From: Arthrobacter frigidicola
GTDB lineage: Bacteria; Actinomycetota; Actinomycetes; Actinomycetales; Micrococcaceae
Direction of reading: 5' to 3'
Length of the DNA: 64,000 nucleotides
Assembly: GCA_003602285.1 (NCBI GenBank)
Contig: QZVU01000002.1
Location: 310,001 to 374,000, forward strand
Shown: piece by piece, positions 11,071-20,572 of the stretch
Layout of the letters: each line of letters begins with the position of its first letter
Position numbering within the stretch: position 1 is the stretch's first letter
Translations under genes and position numbers: made by a program
Notes under the pieces: generated by a model
Database searches by the model: none
What the model saw: only the letters and a program-made list of their open reading frames with translations
Told to the model about the DNA's origin: nothing

Positions 11071-11880
11071 TCAGGCGGTCCGGAGTGCCTCGAGTCGCTG
11101 TTCCAGGACCTGCGCGACGCCGTCGTCCTTGAAGGCCGGGGCACGAAGGTTGGCCGCGGCAAGGGCGTCGGGGTGGCCCGAGGACATGGCGTAGCCCGAT
11201 CCGGCCCATTTCAGCATCTGGATGTCGTTGGGCATGTCGCCGAAGGCGACGACGTCCTCCGCCTCAATGCCCAGGCCCTCCGCGTAGCGGGAGAGGGTCA
11301 CCGCCTTATTGATGCCGGGCACCGCCATCTCCAGCAGCGCGATGCTCGGAGCCGAGTGGGTGGTGGAGACGAGGTGCTTGACGGCGGGGGCGACGGTCCG
11401 CAGGAACTCATCGGGTGTCACCTCACGCTCCCGGGCGAGGAACTTGATCACCTGCTCGCCCGGCAGCGACTCCTCGAAGGGAAGGGCCTGCACGCCGCCG
11501 AGCAGTTCGGAGGTGCCGGGGTCGGCGAAGCCCGACTCGATCTTGAAGCCGTTGATCGTTTCGGCGGCGAATCCGGCCGCCGGGTACAGCCCGCGGATGA
11601 TGTCGCGTGCCTCGAGAATGCTCCCGGCGTCGAGGAGATGGGCATCAAGGACGCGTTCGGCCCCCAGGTCGTAGGTCACCGCTCCGTTCGAGCAGATCAC
11701 CGTGCCCTGGTGCTGCAGCTGCTCCCGCAGCGGATCGAGCCAGCGCGGAGGTCTGCCGGTCACGAAGACCACCTCGACTCCGGCGGCCGCGCAGTCCAGG
11801 AAGGCCTGGACCGTCCGCTCGCTCATCCTGCCGTCGTGGCCGACGATCGTGCCGTCAAGGTCGCTCGCCACGAGGCGCAT
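11071..11880 (-). CDS. HAD-superfamily phosphatase, Cof type
   Basis: A 269-residue HAD IIB hydrolase. Motif I is DLDGTI (residues 7-12), motif II is FVTGRP (about 39-44), the motif III Lys is in GINKAVTL, and motif IV is FGDMPNDIQML. Such enzymes dephosphorylate sugar phosphates and flavin precursors. It starts with ATG on the minus strand and lies 74 bp downstream of the PfkB kinase gene, with which it may form an operon for sugar phosphate turnover (inference). Confidence 0.92.
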   Translation of the reverse strand: MRLVASDLDGTIVGHDGRMSERTVQAFLDCAAAGVEVVFVTGRPPRWLDPLREQLQHQGTVICSNGAVTYDLGAERVLDAHLLDAGSILEARDIIRGLYPAAGFAAETINGFKIESGFADPGTSELLGGVQALPFEESLPGEQVIKFLAREREVTPDEFLRTVAPAVKHLVSTTHSAPSIALLEMAVPGINKAVTLSRYAEGLGIEAEDVVAFGDMPNDIQMLKWAGSGYAMSSGHPDALAAANLRAPAFKDDGVAQVLEQRLEALRTA

Positions 11881-11954
11881 GCGTTACTCCTTCAAAAAGA
11901 TGGGACATCAACCCTACCCCCGCCCGGGCGGGTGCCCGTACCGGGCGCCGGCTG

Positions 11955-12878
11955 TCAGAAGTCGGTGAGTTCGTGCCGGGTGGGAGGGTTCGCCCCGGCC
12001 CGGGAGACGGTCACGGCCGCGGCGCGCGCCGCATAGGCCAGGACGTCGGTGAGCTGAGCGGTGGTGATGCGCCGCAGGTCGCTGCGCCGGTGTGCCCCGT
12101 CGAATTCAAGGTCGACGAGGGCGCCGAGCAGGGCCGCCATGAAGGAGTCCCCGGCGCCCACGGTGTCCGTGACACTGGTGACCGGCGCGCTGACCTCGGC
12201 GCTTCCGGCGGCGCAGATACCCCACGGTCCCTTCGAGCCGCGGGTGACAACCATCACCGACGGGCCAAGGGCCAGCCACTCCCGTACCGATTCGAGGGCG
12301 GGGCGGCCGGGGTAGAGCCATTCGAGGTCCTCATCCGAAGCCTTCACGACGTCGGACAGCGCCACGAACCGTTCGGCCTGGCTTCGGGCGAACCCGCGGT
12401 CCGCAATGATGCTCGGCCTGCAGTTGGGGTCATAGGAGATGGTGGCCAGCGGATGGGCCACCTCGACCAGGGCCAGCACGTCGTCGGCCCCGGGTGCCAG
12501 CATGGTGGCGATGGATCCGACATGCAGCAGGGTGGTTCCCTGCAGCAGCGCCTCCCGGCGCTCGAGGAGTCCGGGCAGCTCCCAGACGAGTTCGAACTGG
12601 TACGCCGCTCCGCCTGCGGGGTCGAGGCGGGCCGTTGCGACACTCGTGGGCTTTGAGTCGGGGTCGATCGGGAACAGCACCGAATTGTCCGAAAGGTAGC
12701 TGCGGATCAGGTGCCCGTAGTCGTCATCGCCGTAACGGCCGATGAACTGCGCGGGGTGGCCCAGCCGGGCCAGGCCCACCGCGACGTTCATGGGGCTTCC
12801 CCCCACGTGCACGCGGGGCGGGGCGGTGTCGCTGACGACTTCGTCGATGAGGGTTTCCCCGATTACGGTGAGCACCAA
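11955..12878 (-). CDS. PfkB-family carbohydrate kinase, fructokinase-like
   Basis: A 307-residue ribokinase-fold kinase with the N-terminal signature GGSPMNVAVGLARLG (near 27-41) and the intact C-terminal motif DTVGAGDSFMAALL (about 246-259). The latter supplies the anion hole and catalytic Asp. The overall sequence resembles bacterial fructokinases that make fructose 6-phosphate. In contrast to the FrlD-like kinase at 1108, GAGD is canonical. The start codon lies at the right edge of the frame; little ribosome-binding signal is visible. Confidence 0.9.
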   Translation of the reverse strand: MVLTVIGETLIDEVVSDTAPPRVHVGGSPMNVAVGLARLGHPAQFIGRYGDDDYGHLIRSYLSDNSVLFPIDPDSKPTSVATARLDPAGGAAYQFELVWELPGLLERREALLQGTTLLHVGSIATMLAPGADDVLALVEVAHPLATISYDPNCRPSIIADRGFARSQAERFVALSDVVKASDEDLEWLYPGRPALESVREWLALGPSVMVVTRGSKGPWGICAAGSAEVSAPVTSVTDTVGAGDSFMAALLGALVDLEFDGAHRRSDLRRITTAQLTDVLAYAARAAAVTVSRAGANPPTRHELTDF

Positions 12879-12937
12879 TTCAAACTACCAGTCCGGGCTG
12901 AACGCGCGCTTGGAATGACGCCCGCCCCAGGCTGGAG

Positions 12938-13414
12938 TTATCCGCCCTCCGGAATGGTTGTTTTTCCGGGCGGGGGCTTGCCCCGGAAGCGCCGGACACT
13001 GTAGATGATAAGGACCAGGGCGATCAGGGAGGACAGCACCATGCTGATGCCGGTGGCCGAACCCCCGAAGAGCCACCACCTGGATTCAAGGGGCCACCAG
13101 GCCGGCACCCCGGGCTGGACGGTCCAGACAACTCCGCACCCCATCACGGCGAAGGCGCAGAGGCAGCTCGCGGCGATGCGCGGAATGGTTTTGACGCCGA
13201 TGGCTGCCGCATGGAAGGCCCGTGCCTTCATGGGGGCAAGCCGCCGGCGCGCCCAGGCGTACTGCTGCGAGAGGATGGCGAGGCCGCCAACGAGCATCAG
13301 CAGGCCGGGGCCGGGAAGGACAAGCGCTGCGCAGCCAACAACCACGCAGGTCCAGCCTGTCACTTCGATGCCGGTGCGCCGCACCCACCCATGCACCCTG
13401 ATTTTTGCGGCCAT
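12938..13414 (-). CDS. PGPGW-type transmembrane protein
   Basis: A 158-residue membrane protein with the family hallmark LPGPGLLMLVGGLAILSQQYAWARR near residues 32-56 and about four transmembrane segments. Proteins of this type (TIGR02611/PGPGW) are common in actinobacteria and have no known function. The start is the ATG at 13414; the longer frame to 13567 would run through the promoter of the divergent glyoxalase gene. The C-terminus is proline-rich and basic. Confidence 0.8.
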   Translation of the reverse strand: MAAKIRVHGWVRRTGIEVTGWTCVVVGCAALVLPGPGLLMLVGGLAILSQQYAWARRRLAPMKARAFHAAAIGVKTIPRIAASCLCAFAVMGCGVVWTVQPGVPAWWPLESRWWLFGGSATGISMVLSSLIALVLIIYSVRRFRGKPPPGKTTIPEGG

Positions 13415-13503
13415 TGACACAGGATGACACACGATCCTGAATGAATTCGACGGGCGGGACCTCCTCCGGGCGGCGCCGGGGGAACAAAACTCAAAGTACA
13501 TTC

Positions 13504-13517
13504 GTTTGCATATAAAC
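13504..13517. promoter_or_regulatory. Palindromic operator-like site upstream of the glyoxalase/dioxygenase gene
   Basis: GTTTGCATATAAAC has complementary ends (GTTT/AAAC) around an AT-rich core, standing out in a GC-rich background. It lies 41 bp before the preferred start of the dioxygenase gene and overlaps a plausible -10 element (TATAAA at 13511). Similar genes in Firmicutes are controlled by MarR-type quinone sensors (MhqR). No such regulator gene is adjacent here, so the binding protein is unknown. Confidence 0.35.
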
Positions 13518-13557
13518 CTCCAGCCGGGGGTGAAGTTCTTCGAAGAGGGGTTTGACG

Positions 13558-14562
13558 GTGACGGCAAATACGAGCGGTTTGCACCATGTGACGGCGATTG
13601 CGGGGGATCCGCAGCGCAATGTCGATTTCTATATCCGCGGCCTCGGGCTGCGCCTGGTGAAGCGGACGGTCAACTTCGACGATCCGGGCACCTACCACCT
13701 CTACTACGGCGACGAATCCGGCCGTCCGGGCTCGCTGCTGACCTTCTTCCCCTGGAAAGGGGTACCGGCGGGAAGGATCGGCGCCGGACAGTCGACCACC
13801 ACCGCGTTCTCGGTGCCCCAGGGCACCCTGGGCTGGTGGCGGAGCCACTTTCAGGACCTCGGCGTCGAGTCGCAGATCACCGGAAACTCATCGGCGGAGG
13901 AGCGCCTGTCGTTGAGGGACCCGGACGGACTGCAGATCGACCTCGTGGCATCCTCCCTTGAGGACCCCCGCGACCCGTGGGACTCGGCGTCGGTCCCGGC
14001 GCAGTACGCTGTGCGCGGACAGCACTCCTCGGTGCTGACGGTTGCCGACCCCGAGGGCACCCTGGCGACCCTGACCCAGGACCTCGGGCTGGACATCCTC
14101 TCGGAGGGTGCGGATCGGTACCGGCTCTCGACCGGCGCAGGCGAGCCGGGCACCGTGGTCGACGTGATCGCCGACCCGCGCGCCGACCGCGGCCTGATTG
14201 CCGGAGGCACCGTGCACCACGTTGCCTTCCGCGTCCCGGACAAGGCCACCCAGGCCGCCTGGCGGGACGAGCTGACCTCCCGCGGGCACGCCGTGACCGA
14301 GATCCTCGACCGGCAGTACTTCACCTCGATCTACTTCCGCGAACCGGGCGGAACCCTGTTCGAAATCGCCACCGACACCCCGGGCTTCAATATCGATGAG
14401 CCGCTGCTCGAGCTGGGACGCGGCCTGAAGCTGCCGCCGTGGCTTGAGCCCAGCCGCGAGGCCATCGCCGCCGCCGTGGCCCCGCTGACCCTGCCCGGGG
14501 AAAACAACCCCGAGCTTCCCGCCTCCACCGGGGACACCGCAACGGAGCCGGCAGATGACTGA
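13558..14562 (+). CDS. Ring-cleaving dioxygenase / glyoxalase family (MhqO-like)
   Basis: A 334-residue protein of two vicinal-oxygen-chelate (glyoxalase) modules. Metal ligands are visible: GLHHVTAIAGDPQRNVDFY near residues 7-25, HLYY near 50, and GTVHHVAFRV and LFEIATDTPGF in the second module. It resembles MhqO/MhqE hydroquinone dioxygenases. GTG at 13558 is preferred because AGAGGGG lies 7 nt upstream; a TTG two codons earlier (13552) is too close to that site. It overlaps the next gene by 8 bp, and the pair dioxygenase plus MhqD-like esterase is a known stress arrangement for quinone or thiol-reactive compounds. Confidence 0.85.
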   Translation: MTANTSGLHHVTAIAGDPQRNVDFYIRGLGLRLVKRTVNFDDPGTYHLYYGDESGRPGSLLTFFPWKGVPAGRIGAGQSTTTAFSVPQGTLGWWRSHFQDLGVESQITGNSSAEERLSLRDPDGLQIDLVASSLEDPRDPWDSASVPAQYAVRGQHSSVLTVADPEGTLATLTQDLGLDILSEGADRYRLSTGAGEPGTVVDVIADPRADRGLIAGGTVHHVAFRVPDKATQAAWRDELTSRGHAVTEILDRQYFTSIYFREPGGTLFEIATDTPGFNIDEPLLELGRGLKLPPWLEPSREAIAAAVAPLTLPGENNPELPASTGDTATEPADD

Positions 14563-15202
14563 GACCCCGGCCCCCTCGGCACACCCCTGGCCCCACGTTT
14601 TCGAGCCCGGCGACCCCGGGACTCCGGTGCTGCTGCTCCTGCACGGCACCGGCGGCACCGAGCACGACCTGCTCCCCCTGGCCCCGCGCCTGTTCCCCGG
14701 GGCCGGCATCCTCTCCCCCCGCGGGCCGGTGAGCGAGAACGGCATGAACCGGTGGTTCCGCCGCCTGCGGGAGGGCGTGTTCGACACCGCCGACGTGGTC
14801 GCCCGGGCCGGGGAACTTGCAGGCTTCCTCGGCTGGGCCCGTGAGGCCTACGGCCTCGGGGACCGGCCGGTGACCGCCGTGGGCTTCTCCAACGGGGCCA
14901 ATATCGCCCTGGCCACCGCGCTGCTGCACCCCGGGAAGCTCGACCGGGTGGTGGCCTTCTCGGGCATGTATCCCCTGGACGCGCACCCCGTCGACGCCGA
15001 CCTGGCCGGCACCCGCGTGGCACTGTTCAACGGCGCCGAGGACCCCATGGCCCCCCAGGACAGCGTCGAACGGCTCACCGGCGTCCTCCAGTCCCGCGGC
15101 GCCGACGTCGAGCGTGCCACCCACCCGGGCGGCCACGGAATCACCGCCGACGATCTCACAGCCGCCGCGCTGTGGATGAGTCGGGATGGAGCCGTAAGGT
15201 GA
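14555..15202 (+). CDS. Alpha/beta-hydrolase, phospholipase/carboxylesterase family (MhqD-like)
   Basis: A 215-residue serine hydrolase. The nucleophile elbow GFSNG, the acid in NGAEDPMAP and the histidine in PGGHGI form the expected catalytic triad. An oxyanion-loop HGTGG occurs near residue 30. It belongs to the esterase group that includes MhqD, and its start overlaps the dioxygenase stop (ATGACTGA), so the two are translationally coupled. The physiological ester is unknown. Confidence 0.88.
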   Translation: MTETPAPSAHPWPHVFEPGDPGTPVLLLLHGTGGTEHDLLPLAPRLFPGAGILSPRGPVSENGMNRWFRRLREGVFDTADVVARAGELAGFLGWAREAYGLGDRPVTAVGFSNGANIALATALLHPGKLDRVVAFSGMYPLDAHPVDADLAGTRVALFNGAEDPMAPQDSVERLTGVLQSRGADVERATHPGGHGITADDLTAAALWMSRDGAVR

Positions 15203-15206
15203 AATC

Positions 15207-16001
15207 ATGACTACACCGAGCAACTCAACCGCTTCCCTGTCCGCCAAGGCCGAGACGTTCCTCAGCCTCCACCGGGCCCCGGAGGTCCTGCAGGTCGTCA
15301 ACGTGTGGGATGCCATTTCCGCCAAGACCATCGCTGACGTTCCCGGAACCCGTGCGCTGGCCACCGCGGGCCACTCCATCGCGTCGAGCCTGGGGTACCA
15401 GGACGGCACCGTCCCGCTCGACCTGATGATCGATGCCGTCTCGCGCATTGCGGCGGCGACCGAGCTGCCCGTCAGCGCCGACCTCGACGCCGGGTACGGC
15501 AACGCGGGCGAGACCGTGCGGCGCGCCATCGGCGTGGGCATCATCGGCGCCAATATCGAGGACCGGATGGAGCCCCTGGCCGACTCCCTGGCGAAGATGG
15601 AGGCGGCGGTCAAGGCCGGCGAGGCGGAGGGCGTCCCCTTCGTGCTCAACGCCCGCACCGACGCGTTCGTCCGCGGCGCCGGGCGTGACCCCAAGGACGT
15701 CCTCGCCGAGGCCATTGAGCGCGGGAAGGCCTACCTCGAGGTCGGCGCGTCGACCGTCTTCGTCCCGGGCCTCTTCGACGAGGACACGGTGCGTGCCCTC
15801 GTCGAGGGAATCGGCCACAACCGGCTCAGCGTCATCGGGGTTCCGGGTTCACTTCCTCCAGCCAAGCTCCAGGAGCTCGGCGTGGCCCGCATCTCCTACG
15901 GCCCCTTCACCCAGCGGGTGGCCCTGACCGCCCTCGCCAACACCGCGGCGGACCTGCTGCGCGGCGGGGTGCTGCCCGAGGGCATCCGCCCGCTCAACTA
16001 G
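15207..16001 (+). CDS. Isocitrate lyase/PEP mutase superfamily protein
   Basis: A 264-residue TIM-barrel enzyme. It has VNVWDAISAKTI near residue 31, ALATAGHSIASSLGYQDG near 52, metal-binding SADLDAGYG near 91, GANIEDR near 113 and NARTDAF near 147. It lacks the KKCGH catalytic loop of true isocitrate lyases, so it belongs to the phosphonomutase/carboxyphosphonoenolpyruvate group with uncertain substrate. It follows the esterase by 4 bp, probably the third gene of the same operon. Confidence 0.85.
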   Translation: MTTPSNSTASLSAKAETFLSLHRAPEVLQVVNVWDAISAKTIADVPGTRALATAGHSIASSLGYQDGTVPLDLMIDAVSRIAAATELPVSADLDAGYGNAGETVRRAIGVGIIGANIEDRMEPLADSLAKMEAAVKAGEAEGVPFVLNARTDAFVRGAGRDPKDVLAEAIERGKAYLEVGASTVFVPGLFDEDTVRALVEGIGHNRLSVIGVPGSLPPAKLQELGVARISYGPFTQRVALTALANTAADLLRGGVLPEGIRPLN

Positions 16002-16004
16002 GGA

Positions 16005-16901
16005 TCACCCGGCGGAACCCTGCCGCGTGGTGGCGGCCTTGTCGACGGCCGCCACCACCCGCTCCCACGCTTCGGTGCCGGGAGTGATCATCGCGAAATG
16101 GTCGCCCGGAATCACCAGGAGCTCCGCCGCCGCGCCCGCCTGCGTGGCGGCGGCCACGTAGCTTTCGGCCTGGCTCAGCGGAACCGTGGTGTCCTCCTCC
16201 CCGTGCAGCGCGTAGACGGGCACGGGGAGCGGCACCGCGTCCACGGGATCGGCCCACCGGTACCGTTCCGGCTCGGCCGTCGGGGAAGCGCCAAGCAGGT
16301 CCTCGACGGCGCCGTCGCTGAGGTTAAGGTCGTGTGCCTGGGCGAGATCGAGCACCCCCGACTGGCTCACGACCGCAGTCAGGGGCACCGCCGCCGGGCC
16401 CGCGCCCGGGGCATCGGCGGGAAGGGAATCGCGTCCTGCCGCCCACACGGCGAGGTGGCCGCCGGCGGAGTGGCCCAGGGCCGTCACGGTCGTGAGGTCG
16501 AGTCCATGCCGCGCCGCCGCCTCGGTGAGAAGGTCGATCCCGGCTGCGATGTCCTCGAAGGTCCCCGGCCAGCCGCCGCCGTTGCCGACCCGGCGGTACT
16601 CGAGGTTCCAGCAGGCGTAGCCCCGGTCCGCCAGGTCCCGGGCCAGCGGTTCGCCGAGTTCGGCACCGTAGGTCGAACGCCAGTACCCGCCGTGGATGAT
16701 CACCACCACCCCCGGCTTTGACGCCGGTGAGGGCAGGTAGAGGTCCGCGAACTGGCTCGGGTCGGACCCGTAGCGGTAGCGCCGGGCGGCGCCGTCGGCC
16801 GGCGTCCCGGCACGGTCGGCCGGGCGGGCGCACCCGGGCAGCACCGCCGCCCCCAGCGCGCCGAGGAGTGCCAATACGTTGCGTCGTCCCGGCTGGTTCA
16901 C
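16005..16901 (-). CDS. Alpha/beta-hydrolase lipoprotein
   Basis: A 298-residue BD-FAE/kynurenine-formamidase-like hydrolase. Starting at the GTG at 16901 it has a signal sequence with a lipobox (VLPGC, Cys about 20), so it is probably lipid-anchored outside. The oxyanion segment IIHGGYWRSTY, nucleophile GHSAGGHLA, acid in HGEEDTTVPLSQA and histidine in GDHFAMI complete the hydrolase signature. The longer frame reaching 17285 runs antisense into the alarmone synthetase gene and is rejected. TATGCT about 10 nt before the GTG suggests a leaderless transcript. Confidence 0.85.
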   Translation of the reverse strand: MNQPGRRNVLALLGALGAAVLPGCARPADRAGTPADGAARRYRYGSDPSQFADLYLPSPASKPGVVVIIHGGYWRSTYGAELGEPLARDLADRGYACWNLEYRRVGNGGGWPGTFEDIAAGIDLLTEAAARHGLDLTTVTALGHSAGGHLAVWAAGRDSLPADAPGAGPAAVPLTAVVSQSGVLDLAQAHDLNLSDGAVEDLLGASPTAEPERYRWADPVDAVPLPVPVYALHGEEDTTVPLSQAESYVAAATQAGAAAELLVIPGDHFAMITPGTEAWERVVAAVDKAATTRQGSAG

Positions 16902-16967
16902 ACCGGAAGCATAACCGTCGCGGGCGGCGGCTAGGATTGCAGAAACGCCGAGACCAGGAGGCCCTTT

Positions 16968-18080
16968 GTGAGCGCGTGGGATGACCTCGACGACCGCCTG
17001 CGCCCGGCGGTCGAAGCGTCGACGCGTGAGTTTATGCGGGTGCGGCCCCAGCTCGAGGCGGTGACCGAGGAGATGCGCCGCAGCATCTCGGCGATCTTCG
17101 ACCCCTCCGACCTGCGGCCCCTGTTCGTCACCGCGCGCACCAAGACCGTCGAATCCTTCCGCGACAAGGCCTCCCGGACCCTCGCGCCGACCGAGCCCGG
17201 GGCGCTGCCGGTGCTCGTCTTCCCCGACCCGCTGCGCAACCTCACCGACGTCGTCGGGATCCGGGTCATCACCACCCTCCCCCATGAGGTGGACCTCGCC
17301 GCGAACCTCATCAAGCGCCAGCGGCAGGACTTCGACTGCCGCGGGGACCGCGAGAAGGACATCGGGTCAATCGAATCGGGCACCTACGGGTACTCGAGCC
17401 GGCACCTGATCATGCGCAGCATCCACAACGACGTCGTCCGGCGGTACCAGCAGGCCCTTGACCCGGACTCGAAGGCCGGCGGCAGTTACCTCTTCGAGGT
17501 GCAGGTCCGCACCGTCCTCGCCCACGCCTGGTCCGAAATTGAACACGACATCCGCTTCAAGGCCTCCAATCCCAAGGCGTGGAGTCCATACTTCGACCGG
17601 CAGTTCACCGGGACGGCCGCGATGCTCGAAACCGTCGAGTCGGCCTTCGCCGAGCTCCACGAACGCTACGAGACGGTGACCGGGTTCTGGGACGAGGCCG
17701 GGGAGGGCAGCGCGCCGCTGACCCCCAACCGCATCCGGCACGTCTGGCAGACCCTGCTGCCCCACGTCGACCGCAAGGCCGACGACAACTGGGGCTGGGC
17801 CGCCGAACTCCTTGCCGCCCACGGACTGAAGACCACCCTCGAACTCGTGGCCCTGCTGCAGGCCGACACCATCACCACTGTGCGCCGGGCGCTCGACCAC
17901 CGGTACTCCCCCGGCCCCGACCGGCTGCTCGACGACATGCTGCTGTGGCACTACGGGCAGCGCCACATCGACCTCACGGCCGAGGCCCCCGACGCGGAGT
18001 CCACACCGCGCCGGGACAGCCTGCAGCGCAGGATGCGCTCGATGCAGAACTACCGGGCCCTGCAGGAGAACTCCCGCTGA
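16968..18080 (+). CDS. RelA/SpoT-domain GTP pyrophosphokinase (small alarmone synthetase type)
   Basis: A 370-residue protein with a RelA_SpoT synthetase domain in its first 210 residues. The signature elements are RTKTVESFRDKASR (about 58-71), NLTDVVGIRVIT (about 88-99), YGYSSRHLIM and EVQVRTVLAHAWSEIEHDI. There is no HD hydrolase, TGS or ACT domain, so it should make (p)ppGpp without ribosome control. A C-terminal extension of about 150 residues has no recognised domain. GTG start with AGGAGG 7 nt upstream. It is convergent with the phosphoketolase gene. (p)ppGpp synthesis is inferred from the motifs. Confidence 0.85.
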   Translation: MSAWDDLDDRLRPAVEASTREFMRVRPQLEAVTEEMRRSISAIFDPSDLRPLFVTARTKTVESFRDKASRTLAPTEPGALPVLVFPDPLRNLTDVVGIRVITTLPHEVDLAANLIKRQRQDFDCRGDREKDIGSIESGTYGYSSRHLIMRSIHNDVVRRYQQALDPDSKAGGSYLFEVQVRTVLAHAWSEIEHDIRFKASNPKAWSPYFDRQFTGTAAMLETVESAFAELHERYETVTGFWDEAGEGSAPLTPNRIRHVWQTLLPHVDRKADDNWGWAAELLAAHGLKTTLELVALLQADTITTVRRALDHRYSPGPDRLLDDMLLWHYGQRHIDLTAEAPDAESTPRRDSLQRRMRSMQNYRALQENSR

Positions 18081-18128
18081 GCTCCTCCGATCACCGCTGC
18101 GCGGTGGCAGGTCTCTCCACAGTGCCGG

Positions 18129-20516
18129 TCACTGGTTCTGTGCGTCGTCGGGCGAGGACTCATCGAGGGTCCAGCCGGTGATGAAGTCCGCGTCCTCCCC
18201 GGCGTCCCGGGTGTGCTGCCAGGCGCGCTGCCGCTGGTCCTGCAGCGACTGGCGCAGCGAGGCCTGGGTGGAACCGAGCGACGGGACCCGGTCGATCGCG
18301 TCCATGGCCAGCGAGTACCGGTCGATCTGGTTCAGCATCGCCATGTCGAAGGGCGTGGTGGTCGTCCCCTCCTCCTTGTAGCCGCGGACGTGGAGGTTCG
18401 TATGGTTGGTCCTCCGGTAGGTCAGGCGGTGGATCAGCCACGGGTAGCCGTGGTAGGCAAAGATCACGGGCCGATCCGTGGTGAACAGGTTGTCGAACGC
18501 CCGCGCCGTCAGCCCGTGCGGGTGCTCGGCGTCGTCCTGCAGCCGCATCAGGTCCACCACGTTGACCACCCGGATCTTCAGCGACGGAATGCCGGCCTTG
18601 AGCAGGCCCGCCGCCGCGACCGTCTCGAGCGTGGGCACGTCGCCGGCGCAGCCGAGGACGACGTCGGGTTCCGCTCCCGCGTCCTCCCGGCCGGCGAAGT
18701 CCCACACCCCGATGCCGCGTCGAACGTGCAGGCGGGCTTCCTCGGGCCCGAGCCAGGTGGGATTGGGCTGCTTGCCGGTGATGATCACGTTGACCGTGTC
18801 CCGGGTCTTCATGCAGTGCTCGGTCACGGCCAGCATGGTGTTGGTGTCCGGCGGAAGGTAGACGCGGATCACGTCTGCCTTCTTGTTCACCACGTGGTCG
18901 ATGAACCCGGGGTCCTGATGGGAGAACCCGTTGTGGTCCTGCTGCCACACATGGCTGGAGAGCAGGTAGTTGAAGGAGGCGATCGGACGGCGCCAGGACA
19001 GGTCCTGGTGCACCTTGAGCCACTTGGCGAACTGGTTGAACATCGAGTCGACGATGTGGACGAACGCCTCGTAACAGTTGAACACCCCGTGCCGGCCGGT
19101 GAGCAGGTAGCCCTCGAGCCAGCCCTGGCAGAGGTGCTCACTGAGCACCTCAAGGACCCGGCCGGAGCGGGCCAGGTGCTCGTCGACGTCCTCGGTGCGT
19201 GCCTGCCAGGCCTTGTCGGTGACGTCGTAGACCGCCGAGAGCCGGTTGGACGCCGTCTCGTCGGGGCCGAAGACGCGGAAGTTCGTGGGGTTCGCCGCGA
19301 TGATGTCGCGCAGGTACCCGCCGACGGTGATCATCGGGCTCACCTTCTCGCTGCCCGGTGAGCTCACCTTCACGGCGTGGTCGAAGTAGTCGGGCAGCTT
19401 GAGGTCGCGCAGCAGCCAGCCGCCGTTGGCGTAGGGGGTGGCGCTCATCCGCAGGTCGCCTTCCGGCGCGAGGGAGGCGAGATCGGGGCGCAGCTCCCCG
19501 GTGTCGGTGAAGAGCTCCTCCGGTCCGTAGGAGCGCATCCACTCCTCGAGCTGGCGCAGATGCTCCGGGTTGCTGGAGATCTCCGACAGCGGCACCTGGT
19601 GCGAGCGCCAGGTGCCCTCGACCTGCTTGCCGTCGACGACGTCGGGCCCGGTCCAGCCCTTGGGTGAGCGCAGGACGATCATGGGCCAGCGGGGCGTGCC
19701 CTCCGGGAGGTCCCCGCCGGACCGGGCCTGCTGCTGGATCTCCCGGATCCGGGCGAGGCATTCATCAAGGGCCGCCGCGAAGTCCCGGTGGGCCTGCGCG
19801 GTGGCGCGCGGGTCTCGAACGGTGACGAAATGGGGCTCGTAACCGTAACCGGACATCAGCTGCCGCAGCTGGTCCTCGGGCATGCGGGCCAGCACCGTGG
19901 GGTTGGCGATCTTGTAGCCGTTGAGGTGCAGGATCGGGAGCACGGCGCCATCGAGGGCGGGGTTGAGGAAGTTGTTGGAGTGCCAGCTTGCCGCCAGCGG
20001 GCCGGTTTCGGCCTCGCCGTCACCCACCACGGCCACGGCGAGGAGGTCGGGGTTGTCGAACACGGCGCCGTAGGCGTGGACGAGGGCGTAGCCGAGCTCG
20101 CCGCCCTCGTGGATGGAGCCGGGCGACTCGGGGGCCGCGTGGGAGGGGATGCCGCCGGGGTAGCTGAACTGCTTGAACAGGTCCCTGAGGCCGGTTTCGT
20201 CCGTGCCGATGTGGGAGTACACCTCGGAGTACGTTCCCTCAAGCCAGGCGTTGGCGACGTTGGCCGGCCCGCCGTGCCCTGGGCCGGTGACGAACAGCAT
20301 CGCCTGCCGCTGCTCCCGGATCACCCGGTTCAGGTGGGCGTAGACGAAGTTCAGGCCCGGGGCGGTCCCCCAGTGGCCCAGCAGCCGGGCCTTCACGTCG
20401 CCGGCTTCGAGCGGGCGCCTCAGCAGCGGGTTGTCCCGGAGGTAAATCTGGCCGACGGAGAGGTAGTTCGCGGCCCGCCACCAGGCATCCAGCCGGTCGA
20501 CATCGGGTTCAGGCAT
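18129..20516 (-). CDS. xfp: Xylulose-5-phosphate/fructose-6-phosphate phosphoketolase
   Basis: A 795-residue thiamine-diphosphate enzyme of full family length. It carries the phosphoketolase signatures [18 protein letters not shown] (about 47-64), GPGHGGPA, the cofactor motif [17 protein letters not shown] (about 166-182) and the acceptor-site segment [16 protein letters not shown]. It converts xylulose 5-phosphate (or fructose 6-phosphate) and phosphate to acetyl phosphate plus glyceraldehyde 3-phosphate (or erythrose 4-phosphate). Acetate kinase or Pta is not adjacent. GAGGAA precedes the ATG by about 6 nt. Confidence 0.97.
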   Translation of the reverse strand: MPEPDVDRLDAWWRAANYLSVGQIYLRDNPLLRRPLEAGDVKARLLGHWGTAPGLNFVYAHLNRVIREQRQAMLFVTGPGHGGPANVANAWLEGTYSEVYSHIGTDETGLRDLFKQFSYPGGIPSHAAPESPGSIHEGGELGYALVHAYGAVFDNPDLLAVAVVGDGEAETGPLAASWHSNNFLNPALDGAVLPILHLNGYKIANPTVLARMPEDQLRQLMSGYGYEPHFVTVRDPRATAQAHRDFAAALDECLARIREIQQQARSGGDLPEGTPRWPMIVLRSPKGWTGPDVVDGKQVEGTWRSHQVPLSEISSNPEHLRQLEEWMRSYGPEELFTDTGELRPDLASLAPEGDLRMSATPYANGGWLLRDLKLPDYFDHAVKVSSPGSEKVSPMITVGGYLRDIIAANPTNFRVFGPDETASNRLSAVYDVTDKAWQARTEDVDEHLARSGRVLEVLSEHLCQGWLEGYLLTGRHGVFNCYEAFVHIVDSMFNQFAKWLKVHQDLSWRRPIASFNYLLSSHVWQQDHNGFSHQDPGFIDHVVNKKADVIRVYLPPDTNTMLAVTEHCMKTRDTVNVIITGKQPNPTWLGPEEARLHVRRGIGVWDFAGREDAGAEPDVVLGCAGDVPTLETVAAAGLLKAGIPSLKIRVVNVVDLMRLQDDAEHPHGLTARAFDNLFTTDRPVIFAYHGYPWLIHRLTYRRTNHTNLHVRGYKEEGTTTTPFDMAMLNQIDRYSLAMDAIDRVPSLGSTQASLRQSLQDQRQRAWQHTRDAGEDADFITGWTLDESSPDDAQNQ

Positions 20517-20572
20517 GGTGTTCCTCCTCGGGTTTTGACGACGCCGGCGGAGGGTCCTCCGACGGCCGGTTC

